From positions 464,014 through 528,013 of the forward strand of contig NW_025930738.1 of NCBI RefSeq assembly GCF_000764305.2: a DNA stretch of 64,000 bases, read 5' to 3'. The position numbers and the translations under genes were made by a program. The stretch comes from Hyalella azteca (taxonomy: Eukaryota; Arthropoda; Malacostraca; Amphipoda; Hyalellidae). Of the stretch, positions 46,201-61,200 are shown piece by piece (position 1 is the first letter of the stretch; each line of letters starts with the position of its first letter). The notes below the pieces were generated by a model, which did not search any database, had not been told where the DNA came from, and saw only the letters and a list, made by a program, of their open reading frames with translations.

Positions 46201-49200
46201 TAACTGTCGACCCATCAGCCGGGTCGACGGACGCCTGCCTCCGGCCGCGGTTGTTGGTCCCCAGCGGCTGAATGAAATTTTGACTATCCATTGCGAGCTG
46301 AAGAACGCCAAAAACCGTTCAATGGCTTGAAATTATTTTATTCATTTAATTGTTCATACCTTGTGCGTATAAGTTATGTTTGCTTGAGAGGTTTTCGACT
46401 TTCTTGGGTTAGCCGAAGTCATTAATGGTAATTCGTTTTTTATATTAAGTTCATGTCACACTAATGAAAGCGGTCATAGAACATTGTATCATAACAAAGG
46501 TACTGTTTATGTAAGCGTTTAGAATTTAGTACAGCAGAGGTAATTTTATTTAATTATTCTTTTTTATAACTCAAAAAATTTGTAACTCTTAAAGACTTAT
46601 TAACCTTCTGTCAAGTGCTTATTATATTTCAATTGATTCACTTGAAAACGCCTATCAAGTCTGTACTTCCAGTTGTGCCTAAATTAATAATCAATTAATT
46701 TTATTCTTTGAGAAACCTTATAATTAATACACATGTTCACTTTAATGCCATTTTTAACAGGTTCTGACCATAACATCAAGTATCAGTTTCGAATTTTATT
46801 CGAATTTTTTCCCGAAAAAAGTTATCCGCATCAGAATTACGTTTTTTTTGTCAGCTTGATAATGCATTTGACTGTAGGTAAAATTAGAATTATTCATTTT
46901 CGTTGATAATGAATTAAAATGTTTAAATCGTGACCAGCAACCAGGCTCACCGCGGGGAACTGAACTCCATATTTCATCGTCAGGATGCCCCGAACTTGAT
47001 CGATGACGAAGTAGTCGCTGTATCTTGTAGGCTCAAGAGCATAAAGTACTTGATTGTTTGGTTCCTCTGCGTCGGCATCAGTAGCTTCAACAACGATAGG
47101 TTCCCGCAAGCTTTGCAGATTGGGTTCCATGACGCCGGTGTAAAATTCTTTTTTGAACTTCGGAACTTCATCGTTGACGTCTCGGACTCGGAGGATGAGG
47201 CGAGCGGTAGCTGAATTACCGCTTCCGTCATCGTCGCGCGCTTCTACTGTCAGCTGATATTCTGCGTCAGGAATCATTCATGATTTTGGAATTTAAAAAC
47301 TTCAGATAATGCAGAATGGTGCATAATGATTTCTTTTTAAAAGTAGAATAGGGTTAATTGATAAAATTCTGATACTGGAAATTTGAAATGTGATTTCCGT
47401 CAAAATCAATAATTCGGGGCGACTAATATACGTTGATGACCAGGAAGGGGAAAATTATGGTGACCATTTACGAATTAAGTTGCGTTTATTATCATGAAAT
47501 CAAAAATCATGCCGTATAAAAAAATATATTCAATACCTCCAATCAGATCTCTCAATTTGTTTTGGTAATCAGAATTGTGCAATTCATTAATTTAACAACA
47601 AGAGGGACATAAAAAACACAGGAGAATAAAACATGATAGAACATATGCCCTCAAATGTCCTTATGCTCTTAATCACAACACCAGAACGAGTGTGGCACTC
47701 ACCTGCACTTTTTTCTCTATCGAAGCCGTGGTTGTTGGTGGCGCAAGAGATGACGCCGGTGATGGGGTCCAGCGACAGGCTGCTCGCCATGTTCCCGTTG
47801 AGGCGAGTGTACCGCACTGAACCGTACGATCCGCTGTCTTTGTCTGTCGCCGTAACCTGCATAGCGGAAGTATGAGCAAATCTTTTATAAAATTAAATAT
47901 CGATTCATTTTAAGCATGAGATTTTTAAAAGTATTTGTCTATCGTCATCACCTAATAATTGTTGCTTGAGGAAATTGACTTTATTTCAAAGTACCAGTTT
48001 GTTTTATATGAAGAAGAAACTAATGTCTTTACGCTCATAGGAGTAATGGGAATCAAAACTTGTATCAACGATGACACTTTTCTTGATTATTAAGCAAGCA
48101 GACCGTAATTATGGACGTCGATGCGGTGATGTTCTCAAAAAACGTGGCCTGGTAGACGTCCTGGGAGAACACAGGCGGGTTGTCGTTCGTGTCGAGGATG
48201 TTGACAGTGATGTCGCACTCGCTCGACGTCTGCCGTCCTCCCGTTACGGGTCGCGCTATCAGCTGCAATGTTCCCGATTGTCTTAATTAACAGTGCGTGA
48301 AAATCTGTGAGCATATATTCATTTGCTTATGGATTTAATGTCCCCATAAACTATTTGCACCATTTAATGAGAAGTTTTATAAATGATCTTTACATTGCGA
48401 TATGATTAGAAAAAAAGAGCAGAATAGGCAGATTTTTCACTCACTGAAACCCATCAACTAAAGAAGCATTTTACAGGGTGCGCAAATTACCTTAAAATTC
48501 ACGCTTTTGATTGTTTCGAAGTCCAGCAGGTTAGATTTCTTGACGTTGATGACAAAATCAGACGAATCTCTGATGACGCTCGGCGAGACCGTGAAAATAT
48601 CATCATCGCCTTCGATGGAGAGCGAGAAGACGCCTCTGACGCCCTGATGTCAGATATACAGACTTGAAGGCACCGCTTGCAATAACATGGATGATATAAT
48701 TCCTATCCCATCCTATCACAAAGTTGTCAAAATTCATACTGTCGAGTCTACTACACGTTAATAATTTTCGAATAACAATTAATATTTTTAATTGTTGTTA
48801 GAATTATTCTTCAATTTTTGTTGAATAAGATGAACTCATCAATGAAGTAACGCATAAGTATTGCCTATTGCGGTGATAAATTCAAAGACGCAAACACTTC
48901 ACATGGCAGTAGCAAGGAATTCCATTATGCACATTGAGGCGTGGTGCATCGCGTTCATTTCGTCAATTATTCGTCGCTGTTATGACATGAAGTGATGCTG
49001 TGATGTATTGTTGGCATACATATATACATCACAGCTCTTAACGCTCGTCTCAAAGCCTGACTTTCAAGCAGAAATTGACGCTGTGCTTAGGGTGCTGAGG
49101 CTTAAAAAGTTACAATTTTGCTTTAGAGTAAAATAAAATTAAGTTTTCAAAAGTACATTTTTCTACAACGTTAATTATCAGTTTCTCTTACTAACATTTA

Positions 49201-52200
49201 TTCATATGCATCTTGATATTTCCAGAAAAATTATGAAGGCATTATTTCATAAATTATTTAAGGGGACCGACCGGGCATACGGAAAACTTCTACAGTTATC
49301 ATCCGATTGTCATGAAACTTCACATACATACGTAAAATGTAAAATAAAAAACATTTTGCTTCTATGAATTTTTCAAAAAAATTGATAGAAAACGTGAAAT
49401 TCATAGAAAACGGCTAAAAAGGGGTACTTCAGAAAATCTATCACTAATTAATTTATATCTAATTTCTTAAAGAACTCTCCCACCCGCTTCCCTTTAAAGA
49501 GACGTCATTAACGTAAATATTGGCGTACAGCGATGGCAGTGGTACCATTGGAAAGAGCAGAATTGCAGCTTTCAGATGAGCACAAAAACCGAAAAACGCC
49601 AAAATTGAAAATTTTAACCCGGTCGGTCCCCTTAACGCCCGCACATATGTGTGACGCCTTTATTGCCAGAAAAAATTGATTTTCTATACATTAATTTATA
49701 GTTAAAATGTTAAGCACATTCAAGTAGCATTAATTATTATTGACGCCCATTGGAATGTATATAAAACAGGGCCCAAAATTTTTTACATGTAGAGTCAAAC
49801 CAATTTTTTGAACTATTTCAAAATTTTATTCTCATGCAGAGCGCACAAGCCAACTTCTGAACATTGCCGGAGGAAGCGAAACTAACGAAAGCATTCACCA
49901 ATTAATGCCCCTAAGAAAATTTGTGCTAAAAAAGTAAATATCCGTCTTAATTACTTAGAAATCTAATTATATTTGGAGTAAAATTTTTAATTTTATACAT
50001 GCATGATTATGGTTCCATTTTATTACATTTTATTATAAGTTTTACTTCTACCCCAAGCTACTAAATGGGTTTTGGTTCGTATTTTAATGGAGAAGCCGTA
50101 TAGTGCTATTCATGTAGCTTGATCTTCCGATGTTAAAATCACGGTTAGGAAGGTAATTTAACCCAATAATCAAAATTTCTTTATGCTGTTCACCAGGTTC
50201 AAATTTCTTCTATACGAAAGAGCAAACCACACTCAAATCTCAAATAATTTTAGATTTGAGTTTGGTTTTTGAGATTAAAAATAAATTTTGGAGAAGTTAG
50301 ACAATAAGTAAGAAAAAAGAAAACCAAACTTTCATTAGTAATTAACAGAAATTTTCGACGGTTGATCGCAGTTAATATAGCTTCAATTTAAAAGTGTTTG
50401 ATAACATGGGGCGGGGTTACGCGTTTCGATAAATACGTAGTATTGTCACTGAACACCGCATTGGGCAATCCTTAAAAAATGTCAGTTCGTAAATTATTCT
50501 GTATGCTGGAGCACTGAATCTCAAACATTTGAAAACCCACGTAAACTTTCTTTATTTTGTAAAATCTGGCATATCGCTGTAACTTAGAATTTCACCTATC
50601 TTTGAGAAATTTCTTCATGTACGTGTTTGCACACGCACAATAAATCTTCATGTATCCATGCGTAGGGCGACAAGAAATTATTAACCTAATCTTATTCTAT
50701 GTTTTAAAATAATTAGAAGCAATGACTTTTAAGGCATACATCATGCAAAAGTTTAGATATAGTAGTAAGCGTTTATCTATTGCTATCAGCAGATTAATTT
50801 CAAGAGTAGAAACAGGCATTAAATTGCCTCTTAATTATGCGGCCTCAAACTCCTAGCTGTCTTTATTTCTTCAATTTCGTTTGAACTTAGGGATTCTTTG
50901 TACATTCGAAATGTATATTTTTTTACTATCGCAAACATTTATCAATACAAAATTTAGTTCGTCAATATACAGTCAGTAAAATTTCATGTCTCATTGCCTT
51001 TCGTACTTTTCATTTTCATGCGTCCGTCATTGCAATCTATGAGTGACAATAATAATAGTAGTTTTATATGCGAAACCAATATTTCATACGAAGCGTTAAA
51101 TTTAAATTTGGAAATGAAAGAAAATGTATCTGGTCGATCATAAGTGCAACTATAACATTTTTCACTTTCATCACCTTTTGCCATGCTACTGAGAATAAAT
51201 TCATGTGCATTTTCTATCTGAAGTCAAAATTGTCACTTGCAGGTCGAACAAATTTTTTAAGGAATGTTCAAGCTGGATCCTGACATGGAAGTGCGGCCGG
51301 ACGATGCGTGGCAGGCGCTGAAGCTCTATTGTCTAAATGTTGAATTTTATAGAAAATTGCATTCCAGAACTGGGTAAAAGTCACCTGGGTCAGAGTCAGT
51401 ACCTTGTCTTCCAGACTTACTCTACTCAGGAACGGACTTGCAAAATACACTTGCGAGCCTGGGGGGCTGTTTTCCCTGATTTCTCCCGTGTACCTGCGCC
51501 ATAAACAATTCTGGTGTAAACAATGACGAGAAATTACATGAAATACAATTAATACATCATAACACGTAGAGCCTATCAATAAGAGGAAGTCTACTTGACC
51601 AACAAATAGCGTAAATAAGCAAAAAATCTCGGAATAATAACAATTCAAGTCGAACTTTATTAGTACAAAAATTTACGTTGGATTATCAAATACGATTAAT
51701 TGACACGACTGAATGCTGGTGCAAGTGTTAAATGAACTCCTACGAAAAACCTTTAAATAACACAAGCATAAAAGACTCAAGAGATACAACTACTACACGC
51801 AAATATTAATGTTTTTTAAGATAATTTGTATTTCATAGTTGACTCACTTCTGAAAGACGAATTTTGGAAGCGGCAAGTCAGAGTCGACGAGGACGAAGGC
51901 GATTTCAATCTGGGTGGAGAGCGCCGGGTACTGAGACGCTGTCGTGACGACTTCCTCAGCCGTCACCGTCATCAGAATGGGCTCCATCGTCACCATCTTC
52001 TCCATCAGCTTCGTGATCGTCTCTTCCATCGTCACCGAGCCTTTTACACAAATAATACGAAATGTATTCTATAATTTACACTACTATTATCCGAAAGAAT
52101 TATAAAGCGAATGGGATTGTAAGTAGAATCATTTAAAAGAAGATTTACTTACTAGCAAAATATGCATGTGCTTCATGATACTCGCAATCTTTTCAACGCC

Positions 52201-55200
52201 ATAGATGACATTAGATTTTTTATTTTAGATCATCTAAAACATGGCCTCTAAAAAAATCTATATTGCATGAGCAAATAAATCGTCTCATTTGAGTTTCCTT
52301 TATTCCAAGAAATCACTTGAAATAAAATCCGTGTTATCTCGGAGAATTCAGATCTAACCCATGAATCAGTGGTTGATAATAAGACCATCATTTGCAATTC
52401 TATGCTAAATTTTCTTAAAATTACTTAATTATCACTTATCAAGACAAGGCCAAAAGTATTATTTCAAGTACCTGGAGCAAACAGTAAAATATATCCGCGA
52501 ACTGCGCCATATCAAAATTATTGGTGCAGCAGCGGGCTTACCCTTGAACGGGTCCACCTTGAAGAAGTCAGCGTACGTCGATGACGAAGGCTGCATCGAG
52601 AAACGAATTGGGCGAGGATCTCCCTGGTCTCCATCTTTGGCCACCAGTTGCACCAAAACGTCACCCTAGAAAAAGTTACGCGTTCTTTATACTCTGCATT
52701 TCGTCCCTTTTCAAAATAACGTGTGAATATTTTCTTCGAGATACGCAGCGGAAATTCTGAGTGAAAATTATCAGAATTTCCACGGTGCTAAATACTACCT
52801 CAAATCAAATCGTGAGGCATTGTTTAATACGAACTTCAAACCTGAGACTCTGTGATGATAGTTCTACTCTTGAGATTGAGAAATGCGATTTCTTGTGGAA
52901 AAATGAAACTGTTTTGGCAGCCCACGTGCGTCATCACCGCTAATTCTCGGACAAAAGCCGTGTCCTATGCGGCAGCCAACACGTAAACAGTTCGCCATTG
53001 ATTTCCTAGGGACTCAAAGGCGCGACCTAACAAAGCCGATCATTGTGTTGGCAAGACTCCTCTAAGAACGCCATGAAAGCCTTAAACCCGATATTCAGAG
53101 TTTACAAAGGACAATTCTTTGGGTGCAACATCAAAGGCTGGACACTTTAGAGAAACAATTGCAGAGCTTAGGCAGCACGACATGCTCGTTCCATAGCACA
53201 AGGCTTCTGAAGCAATAGAGATGTCGAGGAATATTCTTTGCCCCAAGCTTTTTGATGGTCTATTACACGTAACAGCAATTGCTCAACTATAAATGATGAA
53301 TAATACGACAAAGAGTAAACATAGGAGTTGATCGGTAGTCAATGATCAAAGGTAAAGGATATGAAAGTTGAAGATTTATCTTCGTAAGCCACGAGCATTT
53401 ACTGAACGCAAAAGGAAAACTTGCTACTGAGCACAAAACAATAGCGGACAAGTGATGTTATAACAACGGACCACAGGACCACAATCAACTTTGTGGTGTA
53501 GCACGCTAGCTTAACGAGTGAATTGCACTTGAAATTGAATTAATTGGCTTAATTGGCCCAATATTTAAATTTTTAGCTCAAAACTACCATCCATAACTAC
53601 TATGCGTAATAGAAAATTCATAAATTGGCCAAGAGGATTCACCGGTTTTATGGTGGGTGGAATTCTGGTGATGGGCGACGCGTTGATGAAGACCGGCGGC
53701 TCGTCCTGGACGTCGCCCACGGCAATCGAGAGGCCGACGCACGCGATGTTGCGGGTGTCGATTTGCTCGTCCGTGAACGGATTCTGTGATGCATAATAAA
53801 GAGATAATCTTTAGTCTTATTTAACTAGTACCGCAATAAATATCTGGCAGCTCAAAAAGCTGAATCACAACAGGGCCTCCTTGCATTTAATATTGAAAAA
53901 ATTCGATGCGCCCCTCAACAACTGAAAATTAATTGAAGTTGCGCGTAATATCATTGAACGCTGTGAAGGATATTTGGATTACAGTTTTTATTGACAAACT
54001 GCGATCAATAAAATTAAATCGCCCAAAATTATCGACAACGCTGTTTTGCTGAAATGCAGCAATAAGTTTACGTACGTTCCAGTCGTCATTGAACAACAGA
54101 CATAAGATGCCGAAAGCGATGAGCCTTAAAATTATCACGATTTGTTGTCCGAATTAATGTCAGTCCAAACCATAGCAAAACTTTATTGCTATGTTTCGAG
54201 ATTATGTGTTAACGGTCTGAATAATTTTCCATCATCTCTGGCATACAATCTCTCGAGATTATATGTCTGCAATCCTAAATATTTCCTGCCATTTCTGGCG
54301 TGCAATCTCTCACGGCTGAGAAACGATCAGCAAGTTTATTTGTGGTTATGCAACTCCTACGAGAAAGAACAGCGAGGTTTTAACTTCTCCCTACTGACCG
54401 CTGGAGTCGGCAGCGGTAATAGTTGTAGGCAGGATAATCGTCTGGCCTGACCCTGAACGAAGGTTCCTCGGCGCATTCTTCATCCCGGGACAAATTCACG
54501 GTCAAATTTCGTGCTGAGTTTGTGAAAAGCTCCTAAAAATTCACAATTAATTTCAACGCGTAAAACAATAAACTCTAAATAATTTCGCAATGCAACACCT
54601 AATTTCATCGCGTCACATTAAATGAACAAGGCATTATTGTATAACGTGAGTTTTTTACTCTTCATCAACATATAAAAATATCACTTAATAACAACTAACA
54701 AAATATATCATCAGCTATAGTTGAATAGTATGCATGATTATACTGGAATACCTCATGTACTAATTGAATTCGCACATTGTTCAGTCATAGACGGTTGTGC
54801 GCCTTGAAATATATAACCATATTTCAACCATTTGCATTTAAAAAATTTTTTCATCCTCTTCTGGCGTCTGATTTTTTGAGTGTGTTTCACGATGTGCGGA
54901 TAGTGAGAATGGTTTGCATAATCGATTTTAACATAATCTGATAATCGATTTGTTTCAGTATAAAATTACGTGTATTTATTAAAAATTGCACTTGTATTTG
55001 TGGCATTGTCATTCAGCCACTCACAAACCCTCCTTATCACGTTTTTAACGTTCAAACAATTGTGTTCCAAGTTCATTTCACAGGAAGCTATTTGAACATA
55101 CATACTATTTGTGAAGACAGTTAAAATATTTGATAAAATGAAAAAAAATCACTACCCTCGTGAGATAATTTTTTTTAGATTTACATGATCATTGAGTACA

Positions 55201-58200
55201 GTAAGAACATTTCTAATTGATCCAAGACTCAGGTTTGAAACATACAAAATGCCTGCGAGCGCACAGCTTACTGGGCTTACATCAACCTACGAGCATTCTA
55301 AAACGTTTCAGGAATTATTCGATCTTATATCCACACGTCCTCATTATTCCAGTAAACTTGTTCAGAAAAATGATACCGCTTATAAATCACAGTCGCAGCT
55401 GTCATCTGTTGCGTATGTTGTCTACAAGCCTTTCTATGGTAGGTATATCGCCTAGAATGAAGGTGGCACGTCATGGCGTTGCCAAGGTAGCATCGACCTT
55501 AGTAAAACTTGTCAAGGTTTTCATTGAGTGAGGCTTTTATACGTGCCGCAAGTATTGGTTACATTAGCTGCTCTCATTTGCAAAAAACCGACGCAGTTCA
55601 AGCTCAGTCACGAGCGAACCTCAGTCGTAAAAGGATGCCACTTGATGTTGCTCATGTTATTGCGAGAAGAATGGGAGACTAAGATTGAAGTTTTGAGTTT
55701 ATATTAGGAATTTTGATTATTATGTTATTAAGAAAATTTCATTACTTTCAGAGTGCATTTTTCGACAGTTTCATTATTTATTTACATCAACTGTGTGTTT
55801 CATCAACTAATAAGTTATTAAATGTGCAATTGACTCTCAATCAAGAACGGATTTCTATCTTAAATTTATTGTCTAGCGAAATATCTTTATTTTATACAAA
55901 CTTTCAATCATATGTTTGAATTTCTTTAACAGCACACAATATATTCGTAAACATTCAACAAAAACTGATTTTTTTTAATGAACACCATCTTTACTCCTCA
56001 TTTCTCTCATCCAGCTCTTGATTGAGCAGCCCGTGCAATCACTCGGTGAACAACAGCAAGGGCAAGACTTTTTTGTTGAAGACGAAGCAGTTCTACATTA
56101 ACAGCTTACATAGTTTTTGGTGCAAAATGCATGCTATGGCAACGCCAAAGTCCATCAACGACGGGAATACTCATCATAGAGTCGATAAGGGGAAGAGACA
56201 AATGAAGTCCGGTGATATAGCGGTATTTTTAGGGAACTACTGACGTAGTTACGGAACTACAGGGAAGTTATTTATAGGGAACTACAGAAGTATTCTAATC
56301 TCTAATAGATATGACCAGTCTTTAATGAGCTATACCTTCTATGCAAAAACCAGTAAGAAGATTTTAATACATTTACTACTCCAACGTAAGGTTCGTTCAT
56401 ACAGTCAAACGATTCGATGATCAAAAGCCACACACGCTAAACTTCCCTCAGTTTCAACTAACTTTCTCGGCTATTTCATGCTTGGGAAATAAGTGGACAA
56501 ATTAACTCATCGTTCCTCGAATATTCCGACGAATCATTAAAACTCGAATTTTTTTCAAAATTCCAAAAAGCCGAAAAACACGTCAATCTTGACAATATAA
56601 AGCCAGACTATGGACAAAATGCTTCCGGACTTCTGTAATAAAAAAGTTTGGCACACACAGAGAAGTTTCTTCCTCTTCAGGCCGTTCAAAAATTAATAGA
56701 CCCAAATATTTAGCAAAAGTAATTGCGTTTCATTCACATACGACTGCAAACAAAACATACAATCCTGCATGCTTGGCATGTAAAAACACGCAATGCATTC
56801 ATCGCCACAAAATTTCTGACGTTTGCCAAAAAATCTTAATTTATTCATGGCTGAAAAACACTCATTATGCAGAGGAGGTGCGTCTCGCCAAGTCTGTATG
56901 TACAATAATATCGTACATCACTAGACAACAAATACGATGCTCAGAGCATGCTGGTCATCCTGTGGATATCGACAGTCGAGGTCAACAGTGACAGTAAATA
57001 CCTCAACATAAATGGGCGTGTAGTCGGGAGGCTCCATCATCTGCGGTAATGAAAGTTGTCCAGTTAGGAACCGTTCGGACAAACAACGGACTGATTCCTG
57101 TTAGTTAATTACTATTAAATCCCTTCTCTAGATTTTTCCAAACTGCCATAAAATCGTCGGTTCTGACATATTTCAATCAAATAATATATTTTATATAAAT
57201 GTTGATACACACCTATAAAAAGGTAAAGAATCTATGCTTAAATTGGAAAAAAGCTTCGAAGCTGTCTTCGACTAAACAGTAATTAGGGCTTATGGTGTAT
57301 ATAAATCAAAGGTCCTTATTTTATCCATCTGAAATTTTTCTACCAACAGTACAGCACGAAAAAATTTCGACTTGTGGGTTCAAATTTGAAAATTCCAGGC
57401 AACAGGACTTCACTCTGTCGCGACTTTGTTAGAGATTCTAATTTTTATATTTTCATTGCATACCTTGGTAAAATTATCCTTGTGTGCGGCTTATCATTTA
57501 AACCTTTTCCAGCTTAAAATTTAATGCATTTAGAACTATTCGAAGACAAAACTGATTTTTGAAGCTTCCATTTCCATTAAATAATAATACATTGATTGCC
57601 CAATTAAAACCTGAAAAACTTGAATGCACCACAAATCCCACTAAGATTTGACGGAAGATATCAGTATTTGAGAATGGCCAGTATTTATCTGAAACTACAC
57701 CAAGGCGGCAGGTATAACCTCGCATAATCATTTGGAATACAAATTTAGAGAGAAAACTATTTAAAAAAGCTACAATTAAAGCAAAATACATAGAATTTTA
57801 ATTACAGTATTTTTTGCACACGAATCGCACATGAACCATTAAGGTAAGAGTCCTGTGACATGCTGCATAGCTCAACGTAACATGCTGCATAACTCATTCC
57901 GAATCAACGTCAAACTGCAGATGTAGTAGATCGAGAGCAGTACGTTATTCGCTTTCATTTTAACCACACTTCCATTCAGAATTTAAAATAATTCGTTTGT
58001 TGAAGATCTTAATCGTTGTTTTCGTCATTAGCTATGCTAGAGAATTTGAATTTTTCCCGTTATTTTTTTTTCCTTTCAATAACTCATCCTTTGTTTGAAA
58101 GCATGTAGGCGTGGTCGAGCTGACTGCCAATGCGAGTTGCGTGCCGACAAGAAAGAATCACAAACCGACTGCTGTAAAATGCATCAGCCGCGGTCGATGA

Positions 58201-61200
58201 GAACCAGCATACCAACACTTAGAGCCAAATTTATTAAGTAATGAATTTATAATTTTCAGGCGACAAGTTTACATTTCAATAATGAAATTTCTGATAAAGG
58301 TGTTTTACGTTGTCTTATGCAAACAGAACATTCAGCTCTTATGCAAACAGAACATTCAGTATGCGCGCAAACCTTTTGCAAAGAAAACAGACAATTATAT
58401 TTTAATGCGGAAATAGTTGTTGAGTGCACAACACCGAGTTGGCAAATTCTAAATTTCGCTGAAGATTCCACAGCTCAACATGAATGGCGCATGCCACTGA
58501 ACTGCCCAAGCGGCCATGAAATTTAGACGAGCAGCCGATGGCAGGAATCAATAATGAATCGTTATCGTCTCCTGCAGGACCCATACAGCGCAAGGCTTAC
58601 AGTAATTTTTATAAAAGTGATCGTTTATTCAATGAAACTTATTTAATTCAAATCGTTTCCTTGGTGTGCAATAAATAAAATGCATTGACTCCACCAACAT
58701 AACTGGAGGCGAATTCACCATGAAGAATAAGGTTATACCAATGCAAATTTGTCACCATGAACAAAATATTCCAAAAATAATATAGGTGGAAATTCATACA
58801 CATCGGCTGAATAAAGTCTTACCTTTAAATATAGTAACATGATGTAGTAATAAAAATTAATATATTTACGCAGCGGTGCAAAATTTTTTGATGTACACAG
58901 GGCTTTAAAGCGTTTATTAATATTTAAATAAACTTTTCAAAATCCAATGACCGGACTGTGAGCTGAACAATAACTTCTCAGGACATTTAGCTCCTGTTTG
59001 CCATGCATAAGAAGTACTACGACAACTGCTCTTAGAATTAACACTTGTCCTTGACCAATAGAGCTGGGTTAGCTCAGTGGACCGAACCCTGACCCCAGTC
59101 AGTGATCAGGCGACCCTAACAACCGCACTTAGACTTGGTCTCCTGACCCCATTCTTCTCACAAGGTCAGCGTTGATAACTTTAACCTTGCGACCAGTAAT
59201 GTCATTCACAGTAAAATAATGAATTCATACGAAGAATTCAACGATAATTTTTCTCATAAAAAACAGAGATAAGAGCATTCTTCACTTTTGATTCTGGCGC
59301 GACTTGGGTTCTGTTACTTTTCTTTGATTGGTGCTCTATATTTTTTGTCACACATCATGGAGTTCAAAAATTAGGATTTCAAATGAGAAAAATTAACCGA
59401 GTAAAGTATTTTTAAGCTCAAATGCCTTCCATACTCAGCATTGATAGTTGCAGAGACGGCTTAGAACAAAAAACAACATGGATAGGGTACCCAGGATAGG
59501 GTAAATAGCTCAGTAAATAAGTTCCAGGTACCGTAGTCAATAAAGTTGAAGTTATTGATGTAAAGTCGCATATTCTTTGGACTTATCGTCATGCCGAACG
59601 TTGTTTAGTAATGCGCTCTATTGATTGTTAACGGGTTGCTCCTAATGCATCGCTGCCTCACCACAACTAGGTTAGCTAAAATATTTGGTGTGGCGAAATT
59701 ATGATTTATTTTGAGTGGTGTTATTGAGAGTTATCTTGTATGGTGTTATTGAGTTATTTGGGGGGTGATATTAGGAGTTATTTTCTGCGTAATTATTGAC
59801 AGTTATTTAGTGGGTTGTTATTGAGAGTAATTTAGGGTGTGTATATATGAGTTACTTTCAGTGTTATTATTGAGAATTATTTGGTGGGGTGTTATTGACA
59901 GTAATTTATTGTGGGTTATTGGAAGTTATTTAATCGGCGTTATTAAATATAATTCCCTGTATTGTTAATGAGAGTTATTCAGTTGGGTGTTATTGAGAGT
60001 TTCGTATTAGGACGTTATTGGGGCGCATGTTCCTTGATGTTATTATGAGTTATTTATTATGAGGTTATGAGTGCAAACTAAACAGTAAAAAGTACATAAA
60101 GTAATATTTTTTAGCTTTAGTATATTTAACAACAAAAACAGATACTTTTATGCATAAATTTAATCCACTAGTTTTTATACCAAAGCGTTTCACTTCCGCT
60201 TCTTTTTTAACTAGAATCTAGAGAACAAATTCTTATTTTTTATCAAAATTTATTATATTATTATATATAACACCCTTTAATTTGAGAAATTACAATTTAA
60301 TTAAGGAAAAATCTCTTTAGGAAGATGCTTATGATGTTACTGAATCAGAAATAAATTAAATATTGGGTTCGTAGTCCGTAGATTTGAGTCAGCTTTCAAA
60401 AGGTATATTACGAAAAGTAATATACATTTACAACAGGCAATTCTGAAGCCTGTTTTATTATTTTTACAAAGGCTTGAACTTAATTGAAGAAAATTTTGAA
60501 TTAGGAATTTTGGATAAGAAAGGTAACAAAATTTTCATAATTAGTGGCACAGGAACGTCAAATTTGAATTTATTAAAGCAAAACTCCATCAATCAGCTGA
60601 GGTAGGAAAGTGAAGTCAATTTCTCTTGATACTCAGCTTTTGCCACAAGCTAACCGCTGTCAACACGAGCGTCGGGTTCAGTGAGGTACAACAGCGAGCC
60701 GATGACGGCCGACAGTTACCATGGCTCGAGCACAAACATGACCTCAAAAGGGCGCGTTCTGCTCACTCAAGCATGCAACATGAGTGTTGTGAGCGGCAAA
60801 TAATTAAATACCATTTCAGTCATATATAAACATAAAACAATTGAAAATCAATCAAATCTTCAGTGGTGAATCATTTCATTGCACCGAATTGATGGTTTAG
60901 CTTAGCGTGAAAATTTTTCAGTGTTGCCATAAAAGAAAAATACATACATATCTCCATGTATTGCAGTTATGTTATTCTCAAAATGATATGAATGATAACG
61001 TAATATCGATATAAAATGCAATGTCTTTTGCTTCGAATAGTGCATAAAAACGAGTCTAGTTTTTATGACGTCTTTAGGCCGTTAGAACTGCAATCACAAG
61101 GTCAATTTGGTCCGAGATCTTGTCGCGAGTGATGCACGCAACTTCATCAGAGAGTCTCATGAGGTCCGAGACCTTGTCGTGTGTGATGTGCAACACACAA

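Noticed and set aside
46930..47214. 94-codon plus-strand open frame
   Set aside because: Antisense shadow of the cadherin exon 47261-46951, which has clear calcium-binding motifs.
59064..59130. tRNA-like start (TTAGCTCAGTGG, resembles an A box)
   Set aside because: No matching B box, no cloverleaf and no acceptor-stem pairing could be built; at most a SINE fragment.
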